64,000 nucleotides of DNA from an uncultured Porphyromonadaceae bacterium (GTDB lineage Bacteria; Bacteroidota; Bacteroidia; Bacteroidales; Muribaculaceae), in contig CAJKRG010000007.1 in NCBI GenBank assembly GCA_905202215.1, positions 1 through 64,000 of the forward strand, in the 5' to 3' direction. The translations under genes were made by a program, and so were the position numbers. Positions within the stretch are counted from its first letter, which is position 1; the number at the start of each line of letters is the position of its first letter. Of the stretch, positions 23,323 to 32,033 are shown piece after piece. The notes below the pieces were generated by a model. The model was not told where the DNA came from, searched no databases, and worked only from the letters and a program-made list of their open reading frames with translations.

Positions 23323-24749
23323 GACCTCAGGCGCGGCAACAAATCAGATATCTCTTTTCCGATTTCATCACTTTGAATATCGGATGGTTTCTGTTTGATG
23401 TCGCCCGTTTCTATACTCTTCCGGCAAATCTTCTGCCAGGAACCCTGCCTTCGTTCCTTTTGTATCCTCAGCTGATTCTGGGGCAGATCCTTGTTCCGTT
23501 TGGCATGATAGCCCTCTATGCCGTTTCAGGATCATATAATAGAGGAAGAATGCTATATCGCTCGCGGCTCGACGAATTTCTGAATACCGCTCTGATGTCG
23601 CTCATCGGCATGTTTGTCATATTTTTCATCGCTCTGATCAACGACAATATACCCGAGCGAATCACCAACTACGAGCTTATGCTTCTGCTTTTCGCATCGC
23701 TCATGGTTCCGACGGCCATAGGCCGGTATCTTGTGAGTTCGGCTGCGGCCAGGCGTATTCATCGGGGAGATTACAGTGTCGACACTCTCATTGTCGGGGC
23801 TTCTCCCGGCTATATGCGTAAAATCGAGCGTATCAAGGAGTCTTCTACCATGTCGGGACTACGCCCTGTGGCGTGCGCGTCGTTTTCGGACGAATGTACC
23901 GTCGGTGAAATAGCCGGCTTGCCTGTTTTCGGCTCCGATGATATTGTCGGCCTGTGCCGTAAACTCAGAATCGGTGCTGTGGTCGTGCTTCCGTCCGAAA
24001 AAGGAATCGGGAGTATGGGAGCATTGCTGAGCGATCTTTATTCCCTTGGCGTCCCTTTGTTGGTGTCGGCCGAGCTTTTCAGCCCTGTCGCCCTTCAGCC
24101 GCGTGTGATCGGAGTGATAAACGAGCCTCTTGTCGATATCACCAATGCGAATATACCCCCGTCGGTGGCCAATCTCAAGCGCATAGGGGATCTGTTTGTA
24201 TCGGCGGCGGCAATTGTCTGTCTCAGTCCGGTTCTGCTTGCGATAGCCCTGGCCGTCAGGCTCGATTCGCCCGGGCCGTGCCTTTACAGGCAGGAGCGTG
24301 TAGGACTTCACGGGAAGCTTTTCCGTATCATTAAATTCAGAAGTATGCGCACCGATGCCGAGGCCGACGGGAGGCCCCGGCTGTCGTCGGGGGGCGACGA
24401 TCCACGCGTGACGCCTGTCGGGCGTTTCCTGCGCAAATACCGACTCGACGAACTCCCGCAATTCTGGAATGTGCTTGTGGGCGAGATGTCGCTTGTCGGA
24501 CCGAGACCCGAACGCAAATACTACGCCGACCGAATTCTTGCGCGTGAACCCTGGTACGGGCTTGTCAGGCAGGTGCGTCCCGGCATAACATCATGGGGAA
24601 TGGTAAAATACGGATACGCATCCAGCGTCGACGAAATGATAGAACGTTCGGGCTACGATCTGCTGTATATCCGTAATATTTCGTTGCCGGTCGATCTTAA
24701 AATACTGTTTCACACCGTCAGCACCGTTTTCAAGGGCAAAGGCATTTGA
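23319..24749 (+). CDS. Polyprenyl-phosphate sugar-1-phosphate transferase
   Basis: A 476-residue membrane protein of the exopolysaccharide initiating-transferase type. Four helices (~18-140) are followed by a Rossmann-like CoA-binding segment (~150-255), a fifth helix (~283-305), and the catalytic bacterial sugar transferase domain (~280-470): YRQERVGLHGKLFRIIKFRSM, RKYRLDELPQFWNVL, GEMSLVGPRPERKYY. It transfers a sugar-1-phosphate from a nucleotide sugar to undecaprenyl phosphate, starting capsule, O-antigen or glycan assembly. No other polysaccharide genes surround it; it sits at the end of the tsaB-tsaC operon. Confidence 0.9.
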   Translation: MRPQARQQIRYLFSDFITLNIGWFLFDVARFYTLPANLLPGTLPSFLLYPQLILGQILVPFGMIALYAVSGSYNRGRMLYRSRLDEFLNTALMSLIGMFVIFFIALINDNIPERITNYELMLLLFASLMVPTAIGRYLVSSAAARRIHRGDYSVDTLIVGASPGYMRKIERIKESSTMSGLRPVACASFSDECTVGEIAGLPVFGSDDIVGLCRKLRIGAVVVLPSEKGIGSMGALLSDLYSLGVPLLVSAELFSPVALQPRVIGVINEPLVDITNANIPPSVANLKRIGDLFVSAAAIVCLSPVLLAIALAVRLDSPGPCLYRQERVGLHGKLFRIIKFRSMRTDAEADGRPRLSSGGDDPRVTPVGRFLRKYRLDELPQFWNVLVGEMSLVGPRPERKYYADRILAREPWYGLVRQVRPGITSWGMVKYGYASSVDEMIERSGYDLLYIRNISLPVDLKILFHTVSTVFKGKGI

Positions 24750-24776
24750 TAATGTAAAAACTTTTCCTTACTTTTG
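24745..24776 (+). promoter_or_regulatory. Promoter of the CLC channel gene
   Basis: TTTG (24745-24748), an exact 20-nt spacer, then TACTTTTG (24769-24776). The -33 element overlaps the TGA of the sugar transferase gene. The predicted start of transcription is close to 24783. Confidence 0.75.
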
Positions 24777-24785
24777 CTTCGCAAT

Positions 24786-26585
24786 ATGGAAGAAGTACAG
24801 GCCAATAAGGGTTTAAAAGAGTTGTTTATGAAATTCCTGCTGTGGCGCGACCGTCACATCAAGGAACGCAACTTCGTACTCGTTCTTGCTTTTTTTGTCG
24901 GCATTTTCAGCGGCCTGGCCGCGATTGTGCTGAAATTCCTCATTCATTTTATATCAACTGTACTTACTTCGCGTATCAACCTCGAGAGCGGCAACTACCT
25001 GTATATACTCTTGCCGGCAGTCGGAGTGGTGCTGACTGCTTTTTTTGTGAGATATGTCGTGCGCGACAATATCAGCCACGGTGTCACGCGTGTGCTTTAC
25101 GCCATTTCGCAGAATAAGAGCCGTCTGAAAAGACACAATATCTATACGTCGGTTCTTGCCAGCTCGGTCACGATCGGTTTCGGCGGATCGGTCGGAGCGG
25201 AAGGCCCTATAGTCTATACCGGTGCAGCGATAGGATCTAATCTCGGGCGTGCGTTCCGTATGTCGCCGCGTATCCTCATGATTCTTGTCGGTTGCGGCGC
25301 TGCAGCGGGTATCGCCGGTATTTTCAAGGCGCCTATCGCCGGTATGCTGTTCACTCTCGAAGTGCTGATGATAGATCTCACGACGGTATCCGTGATGCCT
25401 CTTCTGATTGCTTCTATCACCAGTACGACGCTCGCCTATGTCTATACAGGCTATGAATTCGAGTTTTTCTTCGCGCAGACTGAGAATTTCTATACCTCCC
25501 GCATTCCCTTCGTGATAATGCTCGGTCTTGTGTGCGGTTTCGCCTCCCTCTATTTCACCCGCGTCATGAATATGATGGAGAATTTCTTCGGCCGTTTCAA
25601 AAATCCCTGGGTCAAGACATTGATCGGATGTACTATCCTTTCGGGTCTCGTTTTCCTTTTTCCGCCGCTTTACGGTGAAGGCTACGGATCGATCGTCGGG
25701 CTTCTTGCCGGCGACACATCGTCGATTGTAAACGGTTCGCTTTTCTATGGCGACCGCAATCAGGTGTGGTTTCTGGCGCTTTTTATCGGTCTTGTAGTAG
25801 CGACCAAAGCATTCGCGACATCGGCGACCAACGGTGCCGGAGGCGTCGGCGGCACGTTCGCGCCATCGCTCTATGTAGGCTGTCTCACGGGTTTTCTCTT
25901 CGCCTATGTGATGAATATATTCGATTTCGGAGTCGAGCTTTCCACTAAAAATTTCGCACTCATAGGTATGGCTGGTGTCATGAGCGGTGTCATGCATGCC
26001 CCCCTCATGGCTATCTTCCTTACCGCGGAGCTTACGGGCGGCTACGAACTTTTCCTGCCTCTGCTCATTGTGAGCACAATTTCTTATGGGACAATCAAGA
26101 TTTTCGAGCCATATTCCATCTATACGATGCGCCTGGCAAAGCAGGGGCAGCTACTTACCCATCATAAGGATAAGGCCGTGCTTACTCTTCTGAAGATCAA
26201 TAATGTGATAGAGACAGATTTTCTTCCGGTATATCCCGAAATGACACTGAAGGAAATGGTCGACGTGATTGCGAAAAGCAACCGCAATCTTTTCCCCGTA
26301 ATAAACGAGAAGCGTGAGCTTGTCGGCGTCGTTCTTCTGGACGATATCCGCAATATAATGTTCCGTCCGGAGCTGTACAGGCGCATGCGTGTCAGCACAT
26401 TCATGTCAGCTCCGGCCGGTCGGATCGAGGTAGGGGAGAGTATGGACAAGGTTATGAAGACATTCGATGATACCGGTGCGTGGAATCTTCCAGTGGTCGA
26501 AAACGGTATCTACGTCGGTTTTGTGTCAAAAAGCAAGATTTTCAATTCCTACCGGCGTGTGCTCAGGCATTATTGCGAGGACTGA
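24786..26585 (+). CDS. CLC-family chloride channel/transporter with CBS pair
   Basis: About 599 residues. The CLC core of ~11-12 helices (~20-445) includes GFGGSVGAEGPIVYTG (the gating Glu motif GxEGP), GVGGTFAPSLYVGCLTG and a Tyr-bearing late helix. The usual first selectivity motif GSGIP is replaced by NISHGVTRV, so ion selectivity may differ. Two CBS domains follow (~465-585), typical nucleotide sensors. The promoter places transcription start only a few nt before ATG 24786, so the message would be nearly leaderless; ATG 24828 (MKFLLWRDRH) is the alternative start. The 3' end overlaps the convergent hydrolase gene by 23 nt. Confidence 0.88.
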   Translation: MEEVQANKGLKELFMKFLLWRDRHIKERNFVLVLAFFVGIFSGLAAIVLKFLIHFISTVLTSRINLESGNYLYILLPAVGVVLTAFFVRYVVRDNISHGVTRVLYAISQNKSRLKRHNIYTSVLASSVTIGFGGSVGAEGPIVYTGAAIGSNLGRAFRMSPRILMILVGCGAAAGIAGIFKAPIAGMLFTLEVLMIDLTTVSVMPLLIASITSTTLAYVYTGYEFEFFFAQTENFYTSRIPFVIMLGLVCGFASLYFTRVMNMMENFFGRFKNPWVKTLIGCTILSGLVFLFPPLYGEGYGSIVGLLAGDTSSIVNGSLFYGDRNQVWFLALFIGLVVATKAFATSATNGAGGVGGTFAPSLYVGCLTGFLFAYVMNIFDFGVELSTKNFALIGMAGVMSGVMHAPLMAIFLTAELTGGYELFLPLLIVSTISYGTIKIFEPYSIYTMRLAKQGQLLTHHKDKAVLTLLKINNVIETDFLPVYPEMTLKEMVDVIAKSNRNLFPVINEKRELVGVVLLDDIRNIMFRPELYRRMRVSTFMSAPAGRIEVGESMDKVMKTFDDTGAWNLPVVENGIYVGFVSKSKIFNSYRRVLRHYCED

Positions 26586-27579
26586 GGTTTTCGGTAAAGA
26601 ACTTCTCGATCGAACCGAAAGGAATTACATCCTTCCTGTCGTAGAGATCGGTATGGCTTGCTCCGGGAATTACCATGAAAATCTTATTGTTTTCCCTGCC
26701 GGGAATTACTGTCAGTTTTTTATAGGCATCCCTGCCGAAATAGAGTGAATGAGCTTTTTCGCCGTGGAGTATCATCACGGCGTTTTCAATTTCTCCGGTA
26801 CGACTCATCAGCGGAAAGTTTATCCACGGAATCGATGCCGTTACATTACGTCCTCCGTTTGAATTAAGAGAGCGCGGATGATAACCGCGGGATGTCTTGT
26901 AGTAGTCATAGTAGTCACGGAGAAAGCCGGGCGCATTCTCGGGCAGTACATCGGGGACACCACCGCCGGGTTTAGGGCTTCCGTTACGGTAATCTTCGGT
27001 TCGCTGAGCCGCCAGCTTTTCGCGGATTGCGTTGCGTGCTTCAGCGTTATCGTCTGTATCGAAATAGCCGTTGGATTCCACGCGGCTCATGTCGTACATG
27101 GTCGAGGCGAGGGTCGCTTTAATGCGCGGGTCGGCAGATGCGGCACTGAGCGCTATTCCTCCCCAGCCGCAGATACCGATTATACCGATTTTTTCAGGAT
27201 CTGCTTCCGGATGTGTCACGAGATAATCGACTGCCGCGCTGAAATCCTCGGTGTTGATGTCGGGCGATGTCATGTATCGCGGGTTGCCCCCGCTTTCGCC
27301 GGTGAACGATGGGTCAAATGCTATGGTGAGAAAGCCACGTTCGGCCATCTCCTGAGCATAGAGGCCCGCAGCCTGTTCCTTGACTGCTCCGAAAGGCCCG
27401 CATACCGCTATGGCTGCCAGTCTGCCCACAGCATCTTTGGGTTTATACATGTCTGCGGCAAGTGTGATTCCGTAGCGGTTCACGAATGTCACTTTGCAGT
27501 GATCAACTTTGTCGCTTTTGGGAAATGTCTTGTCCCATTCTTTTGTCAAAGTGAGATTTTCCATATTTTTCTGATTCAT
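26563..27579 (-). CDS. Alpha/beta hydrolase with a Cys in the nucleophile elbow
   Basis: A 338-residue cytoplasmic protein of the dienelactone-hydrolase-like alpha/beta type. The nucleophile elbow reads GICGWGG (~135-141), a Cys at 137 where most relatives have Ser. The oxyanion region may be CGPFGAVKEQ (~60). An acid is likely in the MILHGEKAHS region (~278) and the His in PGASHTDLYD (~313). The reaction is unknown. It has its own -7 box and lies downstream of an AraC regulator on the same strand, which may control it. Confidence 0.8.
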   Translation of the reverse strand: MNQKNMENLTLTKEWDKTFPKSDKVDHCKVTFVNRYGITLAADMYKPKDAVGRLAAIAVCGPFGAVKEQAAGLYAQEMAERGFLTIAFDPSFTGESGGNPRYMTSPDINTEDFSAAVDYLVTHPEADPEKIGIIGICGWGGIALSAASADPRIKATLASTMYDMSRVESNGYFDTDDNAEARNAIREKLAAQRTEDYRNGSPKPGGGVPDVLPENAPGFLRDYYDYYKTSRGYHPRSLNSNGGRNVTASIPWINFPLMSRTGEIENAVMILHGEKAHSLYFGRDAYKKLTVIPGRENNKIFMVIPGASHTDLYDRKDVIPFGSIEKFFTENLSPRNNA

Positions 27580-27653
27580 GGCGTTGTGTGCGGAGATTGC
27601 ATGTTATGGAGGTGAAATTCCACAGGTAATGGCCACACTTTGGTTTCATGACG

Positions 27654-27661
27654 CAAAAATA
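27654..27661 (-). promoter_or_regulatory. Predicted -7 element of the alpha/beta hydrolase gene
   Basis: Minus-strand TATTTTTG matches TAnnTTTG, ~75 nt upstream of the ATG, so the leader is about 67 nt. Confidence 0.45.
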
Positions 27662-27762
27662 GCCGCGAATCCTTTACTGAATGTTGCGGAAAAGCTCAAA
27701 TATGCTTTCTGGAAGGCTCAATGTCATATGTATGGGAGAAAGAGTTGAGCCGCATGCGGACG

Positions 27763-28608
27763 TCAGCCCATAAGAGTGCTCGGAGCCATGCCGAATTCCT
27801 TCTTGAATGCGGTCGAGAAATGCGACGGATTCCGGAATCCTACTTCGGCATAGACATCGACCACTTTGCGTTTCCCATTTATAATCAGTTCGTATGCTTT
27901 CTCAAGGCGTTTTTTTATGAGCCATTTTTCCGGTGTCAGATCGCTGATTTTTTTGAAATCGCGTTTGAAAGTGGCCAGACTCCTCCCTGTGTAATGTGCG
28001 ATCTCTCCTATACTGAGGTCGCACATGAAATTGGCTTCCATGAATTCGAGGATATCTATCTTCCAGGGCTCGTTGAAATCAAACATGGTAGGAATGAATC
28101 TTTCGTCTATCGCCAGCAATGCCATCAGTCCTTCCTGCAGTTTCAGTTCCATAAAATTTCCCTTGGGCTTTACATCGGGATCGAAGTAGGGTGTCATCGA
28201 AGCAAAAAGACTGGCGAGTTCTACTGTATTGGGTAGTTTTATCACGGTATTGTCCAGTTTCTTTTTCTTCGTCTGCACTTTATTGATCTCCAGTTTCCCA
28301 TACATCTCCTTCAGGAAGTTGCGTGTGAACATTAGGAATACGCCGCAGTACCGTTCGCCGTCGCATGTTTTCTTATACATGGTTATATTGTGGTTTCTCG
28401 GTATAAAGACGCATTCGCCTTTGCGCACGCGAATCTTCTCACTGCCGTTATCCAGTATCATTTCGCCTGAACGGACATAGTTGAGGGCATATTCGCGTGA
28501 GCGATGCACGCAACCGCTCAGATCGTCGTAGAAGAAGCTGTAAAATATATTGTTGTAATTGAATATCAGCTTCAGCGCTTCCGGATTTTCAACCTGATCT
28601 ATAGCCAT
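27763..28608 (-). CDS. AraC-family transcriptional regulator
   Basis: About 281 residues from ATG 28608 (MAIDQVENPEAL); the -7 box at 28629-28636 rules out a longer protein. The N-terminal part is a cupin-like sensing domain (~25-100: SREYALNYVRSGEMILDNGSE, VFIPRNHNITMY). The C-terminal ~95 residues hold two helix-turn-helix units: MCDLSIGEIAHYTGRSLATFKR and KVVDVYAEVGFRNPSHFSTAFKKEFG. The ligand is unknown. Its likely target is the adjacent alpha/beta hydrolase gene (inference from order and orientation). Confidence 0.9.
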   Translation of the reverse strand: MAIDQVENPEALKLIFNYNNIFYSFFYDDLSGCVHRSREYALNYVRSGEMILDNGSEKIRVRKGECVFIPRNHNITMYKKTCDGERYCGVFLMFTRNFLKEMYGKLEINKVQTKKKKLDNTVIKLPNTVELASLFASMTPYFDPDVKPKGNFMELKLQEGLMALLAIDERFIPTMFDFNEPWKIDILEFMEANFMCDLSIGEIAHYTGRSLATFKRDFKKISDLTPEKWLIKKRLEKAYELIINGKRKVVDVYAEVGFRNPSHFSTAFKKEFGMAPSTLMG

Positions 28609-28628
28609 AGTATTTTCATTTCCTGTCG

Positions 28629-28636
28629 CAAAGATA
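28629..28636 (-). promoter_or_regulatory. Predicted -7 element of the first AraC gene
   Basis: Minus-strand TATCTTTG matches TAnnTTTG, 20 nt upstream of ATG 28608. It sets the start codon choice. Confidence 0.55.
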
Positions 28637-28753
28637 GAAAATAAAAAATATCCCGTCATTGCTCAGAAGCTCAAAAACCGCATGGAACAAGTTGAAACAG
28701 GACGAATTTGGAATGGTAACGACATATTCTCGTCAGAATGGAGCCGTCAGTCA

Positions 28754-29560
28754 TTATTCCCGGTATTGTGTCGGATTCAGGCCGAGGGTGCGCTGTACAT
28801 AGCGGCTGAAATATGCCGGCGAAGAGAATCCGAATATATCCGATATCTGTACGAATGTCAGGGTTTTGTTGCGCAGAAGTCTCGCGATGTCGAGCGATGC
28901 ATATCGGTTTATCCAGTAATTGGCTGCATAACCGCTCACTTTTTTCGATACTTCCGACAGGTATTTCGGTGTCACGCATAATGCGGCCGCATAATACGTC
29001 ACTTCGCGGTGATGACGGTAGGCGCCGTTCTCAAGCATATCGAGAAAACGGCTCATCAGAGAAGCATTTTGTGTGGATACTGTCGATTCTTTGTTGATCA
29101 CAGAGTGAAAATCGAAAAAATCGAGAATCGCCGACTGCACGGCATTCATCAGCAGTTCGCGGTAGAAGGTATGTCCCGACTGGGCCAGACGATAGTCTAT
29201 CCATCGGAAATCGCGTTCGCAGACAAAACGCTGCCTTTCGTCAAGCCGCATGATCGGATTTAGAAACAGAGACAGCTGCCCCTTCATTCCGTAATTGGTC
29301 TGAGGCGTGCACAGTTCTATGAACGGTGCGGTCACATATAAAGTCCTTACCTTGAAATCGGCGGACGGTCTTATATCATCGACGAGTTTGCCTTTTCGTA
29401 CTATCATCAGATCTCCCTCACGGAATTCGAAGTTTTGTGTATTGAATTTAAAAGAGCAACTGCCTCCCAGGCACAGGGCATGGGCGAGATAGTCTTCGTA
29501 GCGGTTTGATCCGATACCGTTGAGAGAGTCTTCGATTATGACGTCCTTTAGTCGTTCCAT
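28754..29560 (-). CDS. AraC-family transcriptional regulator
   Basis: A 268-residue protein. The N-terminal half is a poorly conserved cupin-like domain (FREGDLMIVRKGKLVDD, ~46-62). The C-terminal AraC DNA-binding domain (~165-268) contains REVTYYAAALCVTPKYLSEVSKK and TFVQISDIFGFSSPAYFSRYVQRTLG. It is not a close copy of the neighbouring AraC protein. A perfect 20-bp palindrome overlaps its promoter and may be an operator. Ligand and targets are unknown. Confidence 0.9.
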   Translation of the reverse strand: MERLKDVIIEDSLNGIGSNRYEDYLAHALCLGGSCSFKFNTQNFEFREGDLMIVRKGKLVDDIRPSADFKVRTLYVTAPFIELCTPQTNYGMKGQLSLFLNPIMRLDERQRFVCERDFRWIDYRLAQSGHTFYRELLMNAVQSAILDFFDFHSVINKESTVSTQNASLMSRFLDMLENGAYRHHREVTYYAAALCVTPKYLSEVSKKVSGYAANYWINRYASLDIARLLRNKTLTFVQISDIFGFSSPAYFSRYVQRTLGLNPTQYRE

Positions 29561-29567
29561 CTATATG

Positions 29568-29587
29568 AGTAATTTTGCAAAATTACT
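29568..29587. promoter_or_regulatory. 20-bp perfect palindrome over the AraC promoter
   Basis: AGTAATTTTG followed by its exact reverse complement. Each half contains TAATTTTG, a -7 match, so it offers a -7 box on both strands (29578-29585 minus, 29570-29577 plus). The minus one is 17 nt before the AraC ATG. It could be a dimer binding site for autoregulation. Confidence 0.55.
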
Positions 29588-29691
29588 ATACTGTTATTTT
29601 GACGGCATTGTAAATATTTCTGTTTTTTCAGTCATTACTTCCGAAAAACATGACCTGCTATTGAATTGTGCTCACTGATATTGGTAACAGA

Positions 29692-29725
29692 AAAAGGCAC
29701 GGAGCGAATGGCCGCCGTGCCTTTT
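29692..29725 (-). terminator. Rho-independent terminator of the envelope operon
   Basis: Arms AAAAGGCACGG and CCGTGCCTTTT with a 12-nt loop, 24 nt past the barrel-gene stop. On the minus strand the hairpin is followed by T-rich sequence. Confidence 0.8.
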
Positions 29726-29748
29726 CTGTTTCAGTTGCGTTGGAAAGA

Positions 29749-32031
29749 TCAGAACCTGTAGCTCAGACCGCCTGTTATACGGCCTACCCCGACAAATTGC
29801 GCGCCCGAATCATAGTTGGGCGTCATATGTTTGGGATAGAACGATACGATAGGCTCGATGTGGATATCTATGTTGGAAGGCAGATTGTAGCGGAACTGGC
29901 CACCTCCTTCAAGCATGAATCCGGCTTTTGCTCTGTGGAGATTGCTGAATCCTACACCCGTTCCGACAATGCCGAGAATATGGAAGCGTCGTTCCGGATC
30001 TCGGTCCATCAGCGAGGTGATGTTCAGCAGATAATCGGCGTGGAGGGTATTGATATAGGGACGGCGCGGAGGATCGTTGGGTGTCGATATGATGTCGAGT
30101 ATATAGCCGATACGTGCGCCCGAGATATTGCTGAACCATCGGCCGGCGGATACTCCTATGCTGCCGCTGACACGGCGCGGAGCGCCGACAAATGTGCCGC
30201 TGAAGAATGACGGACCGCCGCTGAGAGATACGAAATTGCGGCCGTCGGCAAGGAAGGTATCGGAGAAATCTGTCGAGAGTCCGGTCGGAGTGCCGAGTTT
30301 GTATTTAAGGCCGAGCATGCAGCGGAATTCGGGAGTCCAGCCCGGATTCCGGTTGCCGAACATTGTGTTGCCACCCAACTGTGGCTCTATATACAGATCG
30401 AGTGCGTCCGACAGACGGAAGTCGCCGTGAAGACCTGCTCTGGCGCCGATCATTCCGTTCACTGGGCCTTCATACTGGGCTATGCCGCCGGTAAGGCCGA
30501 CGAAGCCTGAAAGGTCGAATATGCGGTCTGGATTGAAGCCGGCCATGCTTGTTGAGATGCTGAACATATAGTCGGCTCCCAGTCCGACCGAGAGATAGGC
30601 GGGCGCTGCGCTGAAGATGTCGCCTTCGGCGGTGATGCGCCAGCTCGAAATGGGCGATATACGCTGTCCAAAACCGATCAGACCCGATATGCCTTTGCCG
30701 TATGAACCTTTCCAGCGTTTGGCTCCGCCTACGGCAAATGTCAGGAAGTTGTTTTTTGCTCCGAGGAAGTCTTTATAGCTCTCGGGATTGTCATATTTGA
30801 AATTGCCGAAGGTATATCGCAGACCGGCCATGACAGAAACAAATGGGCCATAGTCGCGGTCTGTGAACTCGCGTATGAATTTGTGTGAGAACAGGCGCAC
30901 TTCAGGCTCTATGAATATGCCCCACTGGGGTGAGAGACGGAAGAGTGCCGTGAGGCCGGCTTCGGCGCCGGGATAGAATTTGGCGTCGGCTTTGTCGGCA
31001 TAGGCAAGAGCCGGGCCGATGTTGAGCGAAAGATCGAAAATCTGATCGGGGCGGTAGCCGCCGAATGCGGCGTTGAGGTTCCATACGAAGTCGAGTGAGG
31101 CGATGCCAAGATATCGGTTCGCCGTGGTCGACTGATTGTCGATTCGGCCGAATTCGGCCTTTAACCGTACTCCGGCTGCCGACGAAAAATATTTACCCAT
31201 ATAGATTCCTCCGAAACCGTAGGGAGTTTTGTTCTTGAAGGCTGTCTTTCTGGTAAAACTCCACATGCCTCCTCCGACTCCGAAGAAAAGATGGCTGTCG
31301 CCGTTGTTGATGAATGGCGTGGCTCCGGCCAGTCGTTCCTGTTTGCTGAGTAGTCTGTAGCCCAGGCCTATGTTGAAGCTGAGATTGGGACGGAATCTGT
31401 TGTCGTTGTCTCCTGGAAGGCGTGTGCCGGCATAGAGGCCGAGACGTGGCTCCGCATAGAGGTAAAGATTGTTCTGGATATTGAAACGTGCCTGGATAGC
31501 CGCCCGGAAACCGCCGAGGTTACCCCATAGGCTTCGATAGTGTGTCCTTTGATATTCCGCTCCGAGCACACCGATGATTTCCACCGGGCGCGAAGGATTG
31601 TAGCCGCGGAGAAGGGCCGAGAAGTTCATCAGGTAGTCGGCCGATATGGAGCCGAACGTTTTCCAGTGCTCTCCTGTTTTTCCTGAATGTGTGCCTCCGG
31701 CTATGTTGATGCGCCATCCGTGTGTCGGTGTCACCCAGTCGCCTACCGAGATTTCGCCGCTGAATCCCGGACGGAAAGAGCGCGAAGGTTTGTCTCCGAA
31801 CATGGAGATGCCGACACCTCCGCTGAGGAATAGTTTGTCGCCAAACTTTTTGTTTTCGAAATATCTGTTGCCCAGCGGCTTTTGAAGCACATAGTCGAGG
31901 GCGTTCATGCCTGTCGAGGCCGTATCGTTGAGAGCCTTGCTCATTTTTGCTTCGGCCCAGGGGGCACCTGTGAGCGACATCAGAACAGTCGCGCCTGCCA
32001 CGGCGAGAGCTATTATATTGAGTTTCATCAT
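29749..32031 (-). CDS. Outer-membrane protein made of four tandem barrel-like repeats
   Basis: A 760-residue protein with an N-terminal signal peptide (~1-28) and no recognised family. After a ~35-residue linker it consists of four copies of one unit: ~65-245, 246-426, 427-597 and 598-760. Each unit opens with a Gly-rich strand (LFLSGGVGI, LFFGVGGGM, FLTFAVGGA, FVSLSGGPS). Each has a central D(Y/F)hhN block followed by a NP-R-like turn (NPSRPVEIIG, RPDQIFDLSL, NPDRIFDLSG, DPERRFHILG). Each also has a YAEP/FIEP/YIEP/HIEP strand, and the units end near a GL-Y motif. Alternating aromatic strands and the terminal YRF point to outer-membrane barrels. It is last in a three-gene operon, 2 nt after the OmpA/TPR hybrid. 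Confidence 0.75.
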   Translation of the reverse strand: MMKLNIIALAVAGATVLMSLTGAPWAEAKMSKALNDTASTGMNALDYVLQKPLGNRYFENKKFGDKLFLSGGVGISMFGDKPSRSFRPGFSGEISVGDWVTPTHGWRINIAGGTHSGKTGEHWKTFGSISADYLMNFSALLRGYNPSRPVEIIGVLGAEYQRTHYRSLWGNLGGFRAAIQARFNIQNNLYLYAEPRLGLYAGTRLPGDNDNRFRPNLSFNIGLGYRLLSKQERLAGATPFINNGDSHLFFGVGGGMWSFTRKTAFKNKTPYGFGGIYMGKYFSSAAGVRLKAEFGRIDNQSTTANRYLGIASLDFVWNLNAAFGGYRPDQIFDLSLNIGPALAYADKADAKFYPGAEAGLTALFRLSPQWGIFIEPEVRLFSHKFIREFTDRDYGPFVSVMAGLRYTFGNFKYDNPESYKDFLGAKNNFLTFAVGGAKRWKGSYGKGISGLIGFGQRISPISSWRITAEGDIFSAAPAYLSVGLGADYMFSISTSMAGFNPDRIFDLSGFVGLTGGIAQYEGPVNGMIGARAGLHGDFRLSDALDLYIEPQLGGNTMFGNRNPGWTPEFRCMLGLKYKLGTPTGLSTDFSDTFLADGRNFVSLSGGPSFFSGTFVGAPRRVSGSIGVSAGRWFSNISGARIGYILDIISTPNDPPRRPYINTLHADYLLNITSLMDRDPERRFHILGIVGTGVGFSNLHRAKAGFMLEGGGQFRYNLPSNIDIHIEPIVSFYPKHMTPNYDSGAQFVGVGRITGGLSYRF

Positions 32032-32033
32032 TA

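Noticed and set aside
24954..25997. A 347-codon open frame antisense to the CLC gene
   Set aside because: Low-complexity, charged translation without family features, fully covered by a well-supported membrane protein gene.
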